This document shows positions 36,707-45,043 of a stretch of 64,000 nucleotides of DNA, piece by piece. Below the pieces are notes generated by a model. That model was not told the origin of the DNA. It was given only the letters and a program-made list of their open reading frames with translations, and made no database searches. Within the stretch, counting starts at the first letter, position 1. Every line of letters begins with the position of its first letter. The DNA lies in the NCBI RefSeq assembly GCF_016805305.1, contig NZ_JAERQN010000001.1, forward strand, positions 372,001 to 436,000. Reading direction: 5' to 3'. This DNA is from Falsiroseomonas ponticola (GTDB lineage: Bacteria > Pseudomonadota > Alphaproteobacteria > Acetobacterales > Acetobacteraceae). The translations under genes and the position numbers were made by a program.

Positions 36707-37110
36707 TGAGGAAGGTCTTCACCGCCAGCCCCCCCGAGGTACCGGCGGGGGAGAGCTACGAACAGGCCTCGCGCGCCGGCGACTTCATCTTCCTCTCCGG
36801 CCAGGTCGCGAAGGATGAGAACGGGCGCTGGGTCGGCGGCGATGCCGCCAACCAGGCGCGGCAGATCTGGCGCAACATCGACCGCGTGCTGGCGCATATG
36901 GGCGCGACGAAGGACGACATCGCCAAGGTCACGACGATCCTGACCGATGTCGCGGACCGGGAAGCGGTCACGGCCGTGCGCCTCGCCTACCTCGGCGACC
37001 ATCGCCCGCCGCATACGGGCCTCTACGTGCCGGTGCTCGGCCGGCCGCAGATCACCATGGAGGTCGAGGTGATCGCCTATGCGCCGAAGGCCGGCGCCCC
37101 CGCCGCATGA
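36703..37110 (+). CDS. RidA-family (YjgF/UK114) enamine/imine deaminase
   Basis: 135 codons. The fold is shown by G-D-F-I-F-L-S-G-Q-V (residues ~27-36), Q-A-R-Q-I-W-R-N-I near 51, V-T-T-I-L-T-D and the closing M-E-V-E-V-I-A-Y. The active-site Arg of true RidA (R105 in the I-E-I/C-A region) is not clearly present: the corresponding block reads P-H-T-G-L-Y-V-P, so it may belong to an Rid1-7 subgroup. It hydrolyses reactive imines from PLP enzymes, and overlaps a PLP aminotransferase gene by four bases. Confidence 0.85.
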   Translation: MMRKVFTASPPEVPAGESYEQASRAGDFIFLSGQVAKDENGRWVGGDAANQARQIWRNIDRVLAHMGATKDDIAKVTTILTDVADREAVTAVRLAYLGDHRPPHTGLYVPVLGRPQITMEVEVIAYAPKAGAPAA

Positions 37111-38255
37111 TCCCTGTCTATGACCGGCGGAAGCTCTACCTCGACGACAAGGACGCCATCGATGCCGCGGTGGCGCGCGTGCTGGCCAGCGGCCGCTACG
37201 ATTGGGGCGACGAGGTGCCGGCCTTCGAGGCCGAGCTCGCGGCATGGCTCGGCGCTGGTCATTTCGTCGCCACGGGCTCCGGCACCGCCGCGCTGAAGGC
37301 CGCGCTGCGCGCGCTGCGGATCGGGCCAGGCGATGAGGTGATCACCGTCGCCAACACCGACATGGCGAACAGCACCGCGATCCATTCGGTCGGCGCCACG
37401 GTGGTGTGGGTGGACATCGATCCGCTGACGCGCTGCATGGACCCCGGCGCCTGCGCTTCCGCCATCACGCCGCGGACCGCCGCCATCCTGCCCGTCGATC
37501 TCTACGGCCATCCCTGCGACATCCGCGCCTTGCGCCGGCTGGCGGACCGGCACGGGCTGACGCTGATCGAGGATGCCTGCCTGGCGCTGGGCGCGGAGAT
37601 CGAGGGCCAGCTCGTCGGCCGCCTGGCCGACATCACCTGCTTCAGCTTCTCCTCCGGCAAGCATCTCGGCGCCATGGGCAATGCCGGCGGCTGCGCGACG
37701 GAGGATGCCGGCCTCGCGCAACGGCTCCGGCTGGTCTCGGGCGATGGGCAGGACCGCGCGCGGCATCGCCTGCAGCCCCGCCCGCTCGACCTGCGGCATG
37801 AGGAGGAGAGCCACAACGACCGCATGGACGAGATCCAGGCCGCGGTGCTGCGGGCCAGGCTGCCCTCCCTCCACCGCACCCTCGCCCAGCGGCGCGCGCA
37901 GGCCGCACGCTATTCGGACGCCCTCGCGGGCCTCGTGCAGATCCCGGCGGAGCAGCCCGGCATGCGCCACGCCTGGCGCAACTACGTCATCGAGACGGAG
38001 GACCGGGAAGCGCTGGCGCGGCACCTGGCGGCCCAGGGCATCCAGTGCAACGCGCTCTACAACCCGCCCATGCACCTCCAGCCCGTCTATGCGCGGCTCG
38101 GCGTCACGCGCGGCCGGCTGCCGGGGACGGAAGCCTCCGCCGACCGGCTGCTGGGCCTGCCGGTCGGGCCGCATCTGGGGATGGCGGAGATCGAGACGGT
38201 GATCGCGGCCATCCGCCAGTGGAACGGGGCGGGCGGAAGAAAGGCATCCGCCTGA
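37107..38255 (+). CDS. DegT/DnrJ/EryC1/StrS-family aminotransferase
   Basis: 382 codons. PLP lysine Lys185 in S-F-S-S-G-K-H-L-G-A; T-G-S-G-T-A-A-L near 56-63 binds the cofactor phosphate; I-E-D-A-C near 154 holds the cofactor Asp. The carboxy part has the M-D-E-I-Q-A-A and R-N-Y-V-I-E motifs. Such enzymes act mostly on nucleotide-linked keto sugars, yet no sugar-pathway gene is near; overlap with ridA and a LysR-type operator upstream suggest a catabolic amine instead. Confidence 0.87.
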   Translation: MIPVYDRRKLYLDDKDAIDAAVARVLASGRYDWGDEVPAFEAELAAWLGAGHFVATGSGTAALKAALRALRIGPGDEVITVANTDMANSTAIHSVGATVVWVDIDPLTRCMDPGACASAITPRTAAILPVDLYGHPCDIRALRRLADRHGLTLIEDACLALGAEIEGQLVGRLADITCFSFSSGKHLGAMGNAGGCATEDAGLAQRLRLVSGDGQDRARHRLQPRPLDLRHEEESHNDRMDEIQAAVLRARLPSLHRTLAQRRAQAARYSDALAGLVQIPAEQPGMRHAWRNYVIETEDREALARHLAAQGIQCNALYNPPMHLQPVYARLGVTRGRLPGTEASADRLLGLPVGPHLGMAEIETVIAAIRQWNGAGGRKASA

Positions 38256-38294
38256 AGGCCGCGCTTCCGCCGCGCCGCCCCGGTCACCGCCGCC

Positions 38295-39137
38295 TCACGG
38301 CAGCGGCGTGAACTGCAGCTGGGAGAAGGGCGTCACCCGGTCCGTCCGCACCATGCGGAATTCGGTATCGGGGCCGAGCCACCGGTTCCAGATCGCGGTC
38401 AGCTCGCCCTCGTTCTCCATCGCGACCAGCGTCTCGTTCACCCGCGCCAGCAGCGCCGCCTCGTCCCGCTTCATGCCGATGCCGATCGGCTGGAACGCCA
38501 TCGGTTCCTCGATCATGCGCATCGGGATCCCCGCGGTCTGGGAATCGTTCACCAGCTTCGTGATGGTCATGGTGTTGGCCACGATGCCGAAGGCGCGGTT
38601 CTGCTGCACCGCCATGAAGGCGGAACCGGTATCGGCGAAGGTCAGCGGCTCCGACCCGTTCATGCGGATCGCGAGTTCCGAGGTGGAGCCGCGGGTGGAG
38701 GCGAGCCGCCGGCCGGCATAATCCGCCCGCGCGCGGCCCGGATCATTGGCGCGGACGGCCAGCATCTCCTTCGCCAGGTAGTAGGGATCGCTGAACTGGA
38801 TCTGCTCCGCGCGGCTCAGCGTATAGGCGAGGTTCGCGATGGTGAGATCGACGCGGCCCAGCCGCACCTCCGGCACGCGGGCCTCGACCGAGACCGGCGT
38901 GATGCGGGCCTGCACGCCCCAGCGCCGTGCGATGGCGCGACAGAGATCGACGTCATGGCCCACCATCTCCCGCGTCCGCGGGTCCGGCGCGGCGAAGGGC
39001 GGCACATCCGCGAAGGTCGCGCAGCGCAGCTCCCGGCGCTGCATGATGTCCGCCAGCTGGTCGGCCTGGGCCACGGGCGCCGCCGCAAGGCCCAGGGCCA
39101 CCAGGCCCAGGGACAGCAGTGATCTCCGCATCGTCAT
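38295..39137 (-). CDS. polar amino-acid ABC transporter, substrate-binding protein
   Basis: 280 codons from ATG 39137 after GAGGAG. Signal peptide residues 1-25 end V-A-Q-A-D. The SBP_bac_3 fold is shown by L-R-C-A-T-F-A-D-V-P-P-F, G-H-D-V-D-L-C-R-A-I-A-R, E-V-R-L-G-R-V-D-L-T-I-A-N and Y-A-G-R-R-L-A-S-T-R-G-S. The Arg and Asp that clamp the amino-acid backbone appear conserved. Last gene of the SDR-permease-permease-ATPase-SBP run, so made in the periplasm for this importer. Confidence 0.92.
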   Translation of the reverse strand: MTMRRSLLSLGLVALGLAAAPVAQADQLADIMQRRELRCATFADVPPFAAPDPRTREMVGHDVDLCRAIARRWGVQARITPVSVEARVPEVRLGRVDLTIANLAYTLSRAEQIQFSDPYYLAKEMLAVRANDPGRARADYAGRRLASTRGSTSELAIRMNGSEPLTFADTGSAFMAVQQNRAFGIVANTMTITKLVNDSQTAGIPMRMIEEPMAFQPIGIGMKRDEAALLARVNETLVAMENEGELTAIWNRWLGPDTEFRMVRTDRVTPFSQLQFTPLP

Positions 39138-39169
39138 TCTCGATCTCCTCGACCTGTTGCAGTTCTTGT

Positions 39170-39925
39170 TCACCGCCCGCGCAGCTCCGACAGGAAGCGT
39201 TGCGCGCGGGGATGCCGGGCGCGGCCGAAGAAATCCTCCGGCGGCGCGGTCTCGACGATGCGGCCCGCATCCATGAACCAGACGCGGTCCGCCACGTCGC
39301 GCGCGAAGCCCATCTCATGGGTCACGCACATCATGGTCATGCCGTCGCGGGCGAGCGCGCGCATCACGCTCAGCACCTCCGCCACCATCTCGGGATCGAG
39401 CGCGCTGGTCGGCTCGTCGAACAGCATGGCCGGCGGTTCCATCGCGAGCGCGCGGGCGATCGCCACGCGCTGCTGCTGGCCACCCGAAAGCTGCCCGGGG
39501 AAGGCATCGCGCCTGGCGGAAAGGCCCACGCGGTCCAGCAGCGCCAGCGCCTTCTCCCGCGCCTCCGCCCGCGGCGTGCCGTTCACCTTCACGGGCGACA
39601 GCATCACGTTCTCCAGCGCGGAGAGGTGGGGGAAGAGGTTGAAGCTCTGGAACACGAAGCCGATGCGGCTGCGCAGCCGGTTGAGCTGCGCGCTGCTCAT
39701 CGGCGCATGCACGTCCTGGCCATCGAAGGTGATGGAGCCCGACTGGATCTCCTCCAGCCGGTTGGCCGTGCGGATCAGCGTGGATTTGCCGGACCCCGAG
39801 GGGCCGCAGACCACCACCACCTCGCCGCGCGCCACCGCCTCGTTGATATCGATCAGCGCCGCGAGGGGCCCGTAGGATTTGTTGACCGCCTTGAAGCCGA
39901 TCATCGCCGGGCGGGGTTCGCTCAT
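39170..39925 (-). CDS. polar amino-acid ABC transporter, ATPase (GlnQ/GltL type)
   Basis: 251 codons. Walker [10 protein letters not shown] at residues 41-49, Q-loop F-Q-S-F-N-L-F-P-H, signature [15 protein letters not shown] near 147, Walker [13 protein letters not shown] near 166 and the H-loop in V-T-H-E-M-G-F-A. Three bases separate it from the upstream permease. Confidence 0.95.
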   Translation of the reverse strand: MSEPRPAMIGFKAVNKSYGPLAALIDINEAVARGEVVVVCGPSGSGKSTLIRTANRLEEIQSGSITFDGQDVHAPMSSAQLNRLRSRIGFVFQSFNLFPHLSALENVMLSPVKVNGTPRAEAREKALALLDRVGLSARRDAFPGQLSGGQQQRVAIARALAMEPPAMLFDEPTSALDPEMVAEVLSVMRALARDGMTMMCVTHEMGFARDVADRVWFMDAGRIVETAPPEDFFGRARHPRAQRFLSELRGR

Positions 39926-39928
39926 CGG

Positions 39929-40678
39929 TCAGGCCTCCCCGGGGCGGGGCGAGAGGAAGGTGGGGGCGGCGGGCTGGCTCGTGCGGCTCGCCGCGATCCG
40001 CGCCTCCAGCGACTGCGCGATCCGCGTCAGCGTCCAGCAGACGATGAAGTAGGTGATGGCGAGGATCGCATAGACCTCGAAGGGCTTGATCATCAGCCGG
40101 TTGTTGATCTGCCCCGCCGCGAAGGTCAGTTCCGGCACGTTGATGACGTAGCCCAGCGTCGTCTCCTTGATGGTGGAGACGAACTGGCTGAGGATGCTCG
40201 GGATGGTGTTGAACAGCGCCTGCGGCAGGATCACCCAGCGCATGGCGCCAAGGTGGCTGTGGCCGAGCGACCGTGCCGCCTCCATCTGCCCCTTCGGCAG
40301 GGCCTGGATGCCGCTGCGCACGATCTCGCTGATGAAGGCGGCCTCGTAGATCGTCAGCGTGACCAGCATGGCCAGGAAGCCGGGCACGCTGCGCCCGATC
40401 AGGATCGGCAGCAGGAAATAGACCCAGAGGATGATGAGCAGCAGCGGCACGCCGCGCGCCACGTAGATCAGCACGAAGACCGGCCACCGCAGCAGCCGCC
40501 AGGGCGACAGGCTGGCCAGCGCCATCAGCACCCCCAGCGGAAAGGCCAGCGCGATGCCGAGTGCCGAAAGGATCAGCGTGGCGACGATGCCGCCGACCGG
40601 CCCGTTCGGATACTGCCCGATCAGCAGCAGCAGCCAGTTGTCGCGGACGATGTCGATGATGGTGCCGATCATCGTCAT
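39929..40678 (-). CDS. polar amino-acid ABC transporter, permease 2
   Basis: 249 codons from ATG 40678 overlapping the preceding permease stop (ATGA). Five or so membrane helices; the HisM-type EAA loop reads E-A-A-F-I-S-E-I-V-R-S-G-I-Q near residue 128 and G-Q-M-E-A-A-R-S-L-G-H near 147. It would pair with permease 1 to form the heterodimeric channel. Confidence 0.93.
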   Translation of the reverse strand: MTMIGTIIDIVRDNWLLLLIGQYPNGPVGGIVATLILSALGIALAFPLGVLMALASLSPWRLLRWPVFVLIYVARGVPLLLIILWVYFLLPILIGRSVPGFLAMLVTLTIYEAAFISEIVRSGIQALPKGQMEAARSLGHSHLGAMRWVILPQALFNTIPSILSQFVSTIKETTLGYVINVPELTFAAGQINNRLMIKPFEVYAILAITYFIVCWTLTRIAQSLEARIAASRTSQPAAPTFLSPRPGEA

Positions 40679-41379
40679 GCCACCGGCCTCATGTGCCGGT
40701 TGCGCCGCTCCAGCCAGGCGCCGAAGGCCATCAGCAGCAGCGTGCAGGCCAGGTAGATGACCGTGCCCAGCAGGTAGGATTCGAAGGCGCGGAAGGTGCG
40801 GCTCTCGATCTCCTTGATCACATGCGTCACTTCCGACACGCCGATCGCCATGGCCAGGCTGCTGTTCTTGAACAGCGAGACGGTGTGGTTGACGATGGAA
40901 GGCCCGGCATTGCGCAGCGCCTGCGGCAGCAGCACCCAGCGCATGGCGCCGATGAAGGAATGGCCCAGCGCGCGCGATGCCTCCCACTGCCCCTTCGGCA
41001 CGGCGCGGAGGCCGGAGCGGAGGTCCTCGCTGAAATAGGCGGCCTGGCAGAGGCCGAGCGCGATGATGGCGAAGACCGCTTCGCTGTTGTGGTCGGCCAG
41101 CCAGAACTGGACATCCGGCGGCAGCAGGCTGGCGATGCCGAAATACCAGAACATCAGCTGCACCAGCGTCGGCACGTTGCGGTGATAGGCGATGTAGGCC
41201 GCCACCACGCCTTCCGCGATGCGCGACGGCAGCATGCGGACCGAGAGCAGCAGCGCCGCCAGCCCCATGGCGAGGGTCCAGGACCCGGCGAAGACGACCA
41301 CCGTCATCAGCAAGCCGTGCAGCAGCATCCGGCTGAATTCGGGGTTGGCGAGGATCGCCATGACGTCGAAGCCGGACAT
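40675..41379 (-). CDS. polar amino-acid ABC transporter, permease 1
   Basis: 234 codons. HisQ/GltJ-type membrane protein with N-V-P-T-L-V-Q-L-M-F-W-Y-F-G near residue 68, A-A-Y-F-S-E-D-L-R-S-G near 112 and the conserved G-Q-W-E-A-S-R-A-L-G-H at 127-137. It starts eight bases after the SDR stop. Confidence 0.93.
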   Translation of the reverse strand: MSGFDVMAILANPEFSRMLLHGLLMTVVVFAGSWTLAMGLAALLLSVRMLPSRIAEGVVAAYIAYHRNVPTLVQLMFWYFGIASLLPPDVQFWLADHNSEAVFAIIALGLCQAAYFSEDLRSGLRAVPKGQWEASRALGHSFIGAMRWVLLPQALRNAGPSIVNHTVSLFKNSSLAMAIGVSEVTHVIKEIESRTFRAFESYLLGTVIYLACTLLLMAFGAWLERRNRHMRPVA

Positions 41380-41386
41380 CCGCGCC

Positions 41387-42142
41387 TCAGCCGCCGGGGG
41401 CGGATGGCGGCCTGGCGGTGGAAAGCCCGCCCGGCACCTGCAGCGTCGGCGTGATCTCGATATGCCCGATATTCACCGCGACGGGCGCCGCGATGGCGAA
41501 GGCGATGGCGTCCGCCACGTCCTTCGCCTCCGGCAATTCGAAGCCATCCAGGAAGCGCGCCCGCGTCTCCGGCGTGTCGCCATGGACATGGGCGAAGATG
41601 TCGGTCGCGATGCGGCCCGGGCAGATCTCCGTCACCCGCACGCGCTTGCCGAAGGCGTCGATGCGCAGCTGGCTGGACAGCATGCTGACCGCCGCCTTGG
41701 TGGCGTGGTAGGTGGAATTGCCGCCGAAATTATAAGCCGCCGCGATGGAACTGATGTTGACCACATGGCCGCGATCCCGCGCGACCATGCCCGGCACGAC
41801 GAGGCGGCAGAGGTGCAGCACCGCCCGCAGGTTCACATCCACCAGCAGGTCGATATCCCCGGCCTCGGCCTCCAGGAACTTGCGCGGGCGATCGACGCCG
41901 GCGTTGTTCACCAGGATATCGACCTGCAGGGAAGCCAGCAGCCGCGCGATGGCGTCCCGGTCGCAGACATCGATGGCATGCGCGATGCAGCCGGTTTCCG
42001 CGGCCAGCGCGGCCAGCGCGTCGCCGCTCCGCGCCACCGCATGCACCTCCAGCCCCTCCTGCCGGAAGCGGCGGACGACGGCGGCGCCGATGCCGGAGGA
42101 TGCGCCGGTGACAAGGGCTGTCCGGTAGTCGGGGAATGGCAT
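41387..42142 (-). CDS. short-chain dehydrogenase/reductase
   Basis: 251 codons. Nucleotide loop V-T-G-A-S-S-G-I-G at residues ~11-19, N-N-A-G at ~83, catalytic Ser in I-S-S-I-A-A-A and Y-x-x-x-K as Y-H-A-T-K near 150. The closest pattern is YdfG-like (3-hydroxy acid or serine dehydrogenases), with P-G-R-I-A-T-D after the active site. GGAAGGAG precedes ATG 42142. First gene of the transporter operon behind operator B, so it probably oxidises an intermediate of the imported compound. Confidence 0.9.
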   Translation of the reverse strand: MPFPDYRTALVTGASSGIGAAVVRRFRQEGLEVHAVARSGDALAALAAETGCIAHAIDVCDRDAIARLLASLQVDILVNNAGVDRPRKFLEAEAGDIDLLVDVNLRAVLHLCRLVVPGMVARDRGHVVNISSIAAAYNFGGNSTYHATKAAVSMLSSQLRIDAFGKRVRVTEICPGRIATDIFAHVHGDTPETRARFLDGFELPEAKDVADAIAFAIAAPVAVNIGHIEITPTLQVPGGLSTARPPSAPGG

Positions 42143-42161
42143 CGGCCTGCTCCTTCCGGGC

Positions 42162-42992
42162 TCACGCTAGCCGAGGCGCGATCGGGCCGGCCAAGAGGGT
42201 TTCGGTTTGGGGAGATAAGGAACTCTTATCCTCGGCGCGGGAGAGCGGCGCCACCTCTCCCCCTTCCGCCAGGATCGCCCCGCGGATCGCCCGCGCCAGC
42301 TCCACCGCGCCGGCGGTATCGCCATGCACCAGGATGGATCGCGCCCGGGCCGGCAGCCGCGCGCCACTGGCGGTGACCACGCAGCCCTCCCGCAGCAGCC
42401 GCAGGACGCGGTCCAGCACCTGCGCGCGGTCATGGATCACGGCGCCGGGCAGCCGGCGCGGCACCAGCAGCCCGTCATCGCCATAGGCGCGGTCGGCAAG
42501 GAAGCTGATGGCGGCGGGAAGGCCGAGCGTGGCGGCCGCGCCCTCGATCGCGGGGCTGGCGGAGGTGAGGATGGTGAGCCGCGGGTCGAAGGCGGCCACC
42601 GCCTCCAGCAGCGGCAGCGCCAGCTCCCGGTCGGCGGCGGCCATGTTGCCCAGCGCGCCGTGGAAACTCATATGCGTCATGCGCGCGCCGAGCGACCGCG
42701 CGATGCCGTCCAGCGCGCCCAGCTGGTAGATCACCATCGCCGCCAGCTCCGGGATCTCCACCTGCATCGGCCGGCGGCCGAAGCCCTGGCGATCGGGGAA
42801 GCCGACATGCGCGCCGATATCGACGCCGCGCGCCTTCGCCACCGCCACGGTGCGGCGCATGATCGGCGGATCGCCCGCATGGAAGCCGCAGGCCAGGTTG
42901 CCGGAGGTGACGACCTCCAGCAGCGCCGCATCGTCGCCCATGGTCCAGGGGCCGAAGCCCTCGCCGAGATCGGCGTTGATGTCGATCCTCAT
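42162..42992 (-). CDS. pxpA: LamB/YcsF family protein (5-oxoprolinase subunit A)
   Basis: 276 codons from ATG 42992. Family signature D-I-N-A-D-L-G-E-G-F-G at residues 3-13, then N-L-A-C-G-F-H-A-G-D-P near 34, H-V-G-F-P-D-R, M-S-F-H-G-A-L near 100, and E-x-F-A-D-R-x-Y as F-L-A-D-R-A-Y-G near 155. The last ~25 residues exceed the usual length and are encoded by DNA that also holds operator B of the next operon, so the promoter is buried in the 3-prime end. In PxpABC, subunit A works with B and C on 5-oxoproline; in fungi LamB serves 2-pyrrolidinone use. Confidence 0.92.
   Translation of the reverse strand: MRIDINADLGEGFGPWTMGDDAALLEVVTSGNLACGFHAGDPPIMRRTVAVAKARGVDIGAHVGFPDRQGFGRRPMQVEIPELAAMVIYQLGALDGIARSLGARMTHMSFHGALGNMAAADRELALPLLEAVAAFDPRLTILTSASPAIEGAAATLGLPAAISFLADRAYGDDGLLVPRRLPGAVIHDRAQVLDRVLRLLREGCVVTASGARLPARARSILVHGDTAGAVELARAIRGAILAEGGEVAPLSRAEDKSSLSPQTETLLAGPIAPRLA
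42166..42229 (-). promoter_or_regulatory. LysR-type operator B and promoter of the SDR-transporter operon
   Basis: Minus-strand order: GATAAG-N5-CTTATC (operator core 42229-42215, T-N11-A), 18 bases containing AAACCG-AAACCC (42208-42197), TCTTGG (42196-42191), 18-base spacer from CTTGGC, then GCTAGC (42171-42166). The start codon of the SDR gene is at 42142, giving a short leader with GGAAGGAG. It shares 30 of the aligned positions' key blocks with operator C. Confidence 0.7.
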
Positions 42993-43005
42993 GGCGCATT
43001 CCCCG

Positions 43006-43410
43006 TCATGGCGCATCGCCGGGCGGCAGGGGCCGCAGGCGGAACAGCGTGTCCCCGTAGCCCACCAGCGTGCCGGGCGCGCAGGGGCGGGCGGCCACCA
43101 GGCCCGCCTGCGGCGCGCGCACGGGCAGCAGCAGCGCGCCGACCCGCAGGCAGCCGAGATCGTCGCCCGCGGCGACCTCCTCCCCCGTCTCCACCAGGGG
43201 CCGGCCCGAAAGGGGATGGCGGTCGAGGAAGAGGCCCGGCGACGCGGCCCGCACCTCGACCAGCGCGGGCCCGGCCGCCGGGGGCGCGGCCCCGCCGCCC
43301 GCGCGGCGCAGCAGCAGGGACACGGATGGCCCGGTGAGTTCCAGCTGGTCGATATCCGTCGCCTCCAGCCAGCGGCGAAGGGTGGCGACGAAGGCGTCGT
43401 CCGGCGTCAT
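43006..43410 (-). CDS. biotin-carrier-like protein lacking the biotin lysine
   Basis: 134 codons. The lipoyl/biotinyl fold is recognisable by alignment with the carrier protein encoded at 46389: both share G-D-x-L/G-A-V, V-R-A and the closing G-x-x-L-x-R-L. Where the true carrier has E-A-M-K-T, this one reads R-V-G-A-L, so the modified Lys is Ala92. It cannot carry biotin and may be a structural or regulatory subunit. It lies between pxpC (overlap of four bases) and pxpA. Confidence 0.75.
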   Translation of the reverse strand: MTPDDAFVATLRRWLEATDIDQLELTGPSVSLLLRRAGGGAAPPAAGPALVEVRAASPGLFLDRHPLSGRPLVETGEEVAAGDDLGCLRVGALLLPVRAPQAGLVAARPCAPGTLVGYGDTLFRLRPLPPGDAP

Positions 43411-44390
43411 GCGCCGTGCTCCTGCAGGCGCCGCAGCGCCACCAGGCGGCGCGCCTCCGCCAGCCAGCCCCGCGCCTCCTCCAGCGCCGCCACCGCCTCC
43501 GCCCAGCTGGTGCGCAGGAAGCGGATGCGGCCGCCGATCGGCGCCTGGCCGAGCCGCCAGAGATCGGCCTCGATCACCGTCGCGATCTTGGGATAGCCGC
43601 CGGAGGGCTGGGCATCGCGCATCTGCACGATGGGCTGGCCGCCATGCGGCACCTGCACCACGCCCGGGACGATGCCGTGGGACCGCAATTCCATCGGCGC
43701 CAGCGGCTCCAGCGCCGTGCCGGCCAGGCGGAAGCCGTAGCGGTCGCTCTGCGGCGTGACCTTCCAGGGCTGGTTCCAGAAGGCATCCAGCGCGGCGGGC
43801 GTGAAGCGGTCATGCTCCGCCGCCGGCAGCGCGCGCATGGCGGGGATGCCATCCACCTCCAGCGGCAGGGCCTGCGCCGGCGGGATCAGGCCGGCATCGA
43901 TCCCCGCCAGGGCAGTGGCGCCGATGGGCAGCCGGTCCCCCGCCCGCAGCGGCCGCCCCTCATGCCCGCCAAAGGCGCCGCGCAGCTGCGTGGAGCGGGA
44001 GCCGAGCACGGCGGGCACGTCGATCCCGCCGGCCACGCAGAGATAGGCGCGGCTCGCCCGCCAGGGGCCGGGCTCCGGCGCGCCGATCTCCAGCACATCC
44101 CCGGCCGCCGCCGCCAGCGCCCACCAGGGCATCACCGTCCGCCCGTTCAGCGTGAGCGCGGCATGCGCGCCCGTCACGGCGAAGCGCGCCGCGGCATCGA
44201 AGCGCAGGCGCACCGGGAAGACCGGCATCTCGATCGCCGCCGCATCCTCCGCATTGCCCAGCAGGATGTTGCCCGCCGCCAGCGCCATGCCATCCATGGC
44301 GCCGGAGACGCCGACACCCCAGCCGAGCGCGCCGTGGCGGCCCGGATCCTGCACGGTGGCCAGCGCGCCGGGCGCCAGGATCTCGATCAT
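43407..44390 (-). CDS. pxpC: KipA / 5-oxoprolinase subunit C (carboxyltransferase-domain protein)
   Basis: 327 codons. Signature T-V-Q-D-P-G-R-H-G near residue 12, G-A-M-D near 31, A-x-x-L-x-L-N-G, Y-L-C-V-A-G-G-I-D-V-P near 116, and L-R-x-x-x-G-x-x-x-x-R as Q-L-R-G-A-F-G-G-H-E-G-R. This protein is homologous to half of the carboxyltransferase domain of urea carboxylase. Overlaps pxpB by four bases. Confidence 0.92.
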   Translation of the reverse strand: MIEILAPGALATVQDPGRHGALGWGVGVSGAMDGMALAAGNILLGNAEDAAAIEMPVFPVRLRFDAAARFAVTGAHAALTLNGRTVMPWWALAAAAGDVLEIGAPEPGPWRASRAYLCVAGGIDVPAVLGSRSTQLRGAFGGHEGRPLRAGDRLPIGATALAGIDAGLIPPAQALPLEVDGIPAMRALPAAEHDRFTPAALDAFWNQPWKVTPQSDRYGFRLAGTALEPLAPMELRSHGIVPGVVQVPHGGQPIVQMRDAQPSGGYPKIATVIEADLWRLGQAPIGGRIRFLRTSWAEAVAALEEARGWLAEARRLVALRRLQEHGA

Positions 44391-45043
44391 CGCAGCACCC
44401 GCGCGATGCGGAAGCGGATGCTGTCGCCGGGCTGCAGCAGCGTGGGCGGCATGCGGCCCAGATCGAAGAAGACCATGCCGGTGGACCCGATGGTGTTCCA
44501 GCCGCTCGGCCCCGGAGAGGCCGAGACGCCGGTCTGCGCGCCGCCGATGGACACCGCGCCGCCCGGGATGCGCAGCACCGGCGTGCGGCGGCGCGGCGTC
44601 GCGATGCGCGGATCCATGCCGCCGAGGTAGCAGTAGCCGGGATGGCTGCCGACGGCGAAGACGGGGTAGGTGGGCGCGGCGTGGATCTCCGCGATCTGCT
44701 CCGGCGTCAGCGCGGTATGGGCGACGACATCGGCCATGTGCGGCCCGCCCTCGCCGCCATAGACCACGGGCAGTTCCACGCAGCGCCCTTCCAGCGGCAG
44801 CGGTTCGATGGCCTGCCAGGCCTGGCGCAGCCGCGCGGCCAGCGGCGCCCAGTCCCGCGGCGGGCGCGCGAAGGTGACCATGACGTTGTTCATGCCGGGC
44901 ACGGCCTCCCCCACCTCCGGCCAGGCGGCGGCTTCCCGCGCCAGCGCCCAGATGCGGCGCTGCGCCTCCAGCGTCGTCTCGCCCGGCGCCTCGAACAGCA
45001 GCGCGGTGGTGCCGAGGAGGCTGAGCTGCGGATCGTCGCTCAT
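44387..45043 (-). CDS. pxpB: KipI / 5-oxoprolinase subunit B
   Basis: 218 codons from ATG 45043 overlapping the accC stop (ATGA). Family motifs: [10 protein letters not shown] near residue 93, [14 protein letters not shown] near 130, [12 protein letters not shown] near 165, and G-P-S-G-W-N-T-I-G. It pairs with the KipA-type subunit; together they match the carboxyltransferase module of urea carboxylase. Confidence 0.92.
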   Translation of the reverse strand: MSDDPQLSLLGTTALLFEAPGETTLEAQRRIWALAREAAAWPEVGEAVPGMNNVMVTFARPPRDWAPLAARLRQAWQAIEPLPLEGRCVELPVVYGGEGGPHMADVVAHTALTPEQIAEIHAAPTYPVFAVGSHPGYCYLGGMDPRIATPRRRTPVLRIPGGAVSIGGAQTGVSASPGPSGWNTIGSTGMVFFDLGRMPPTLLQPGDSIRFRIARVLR

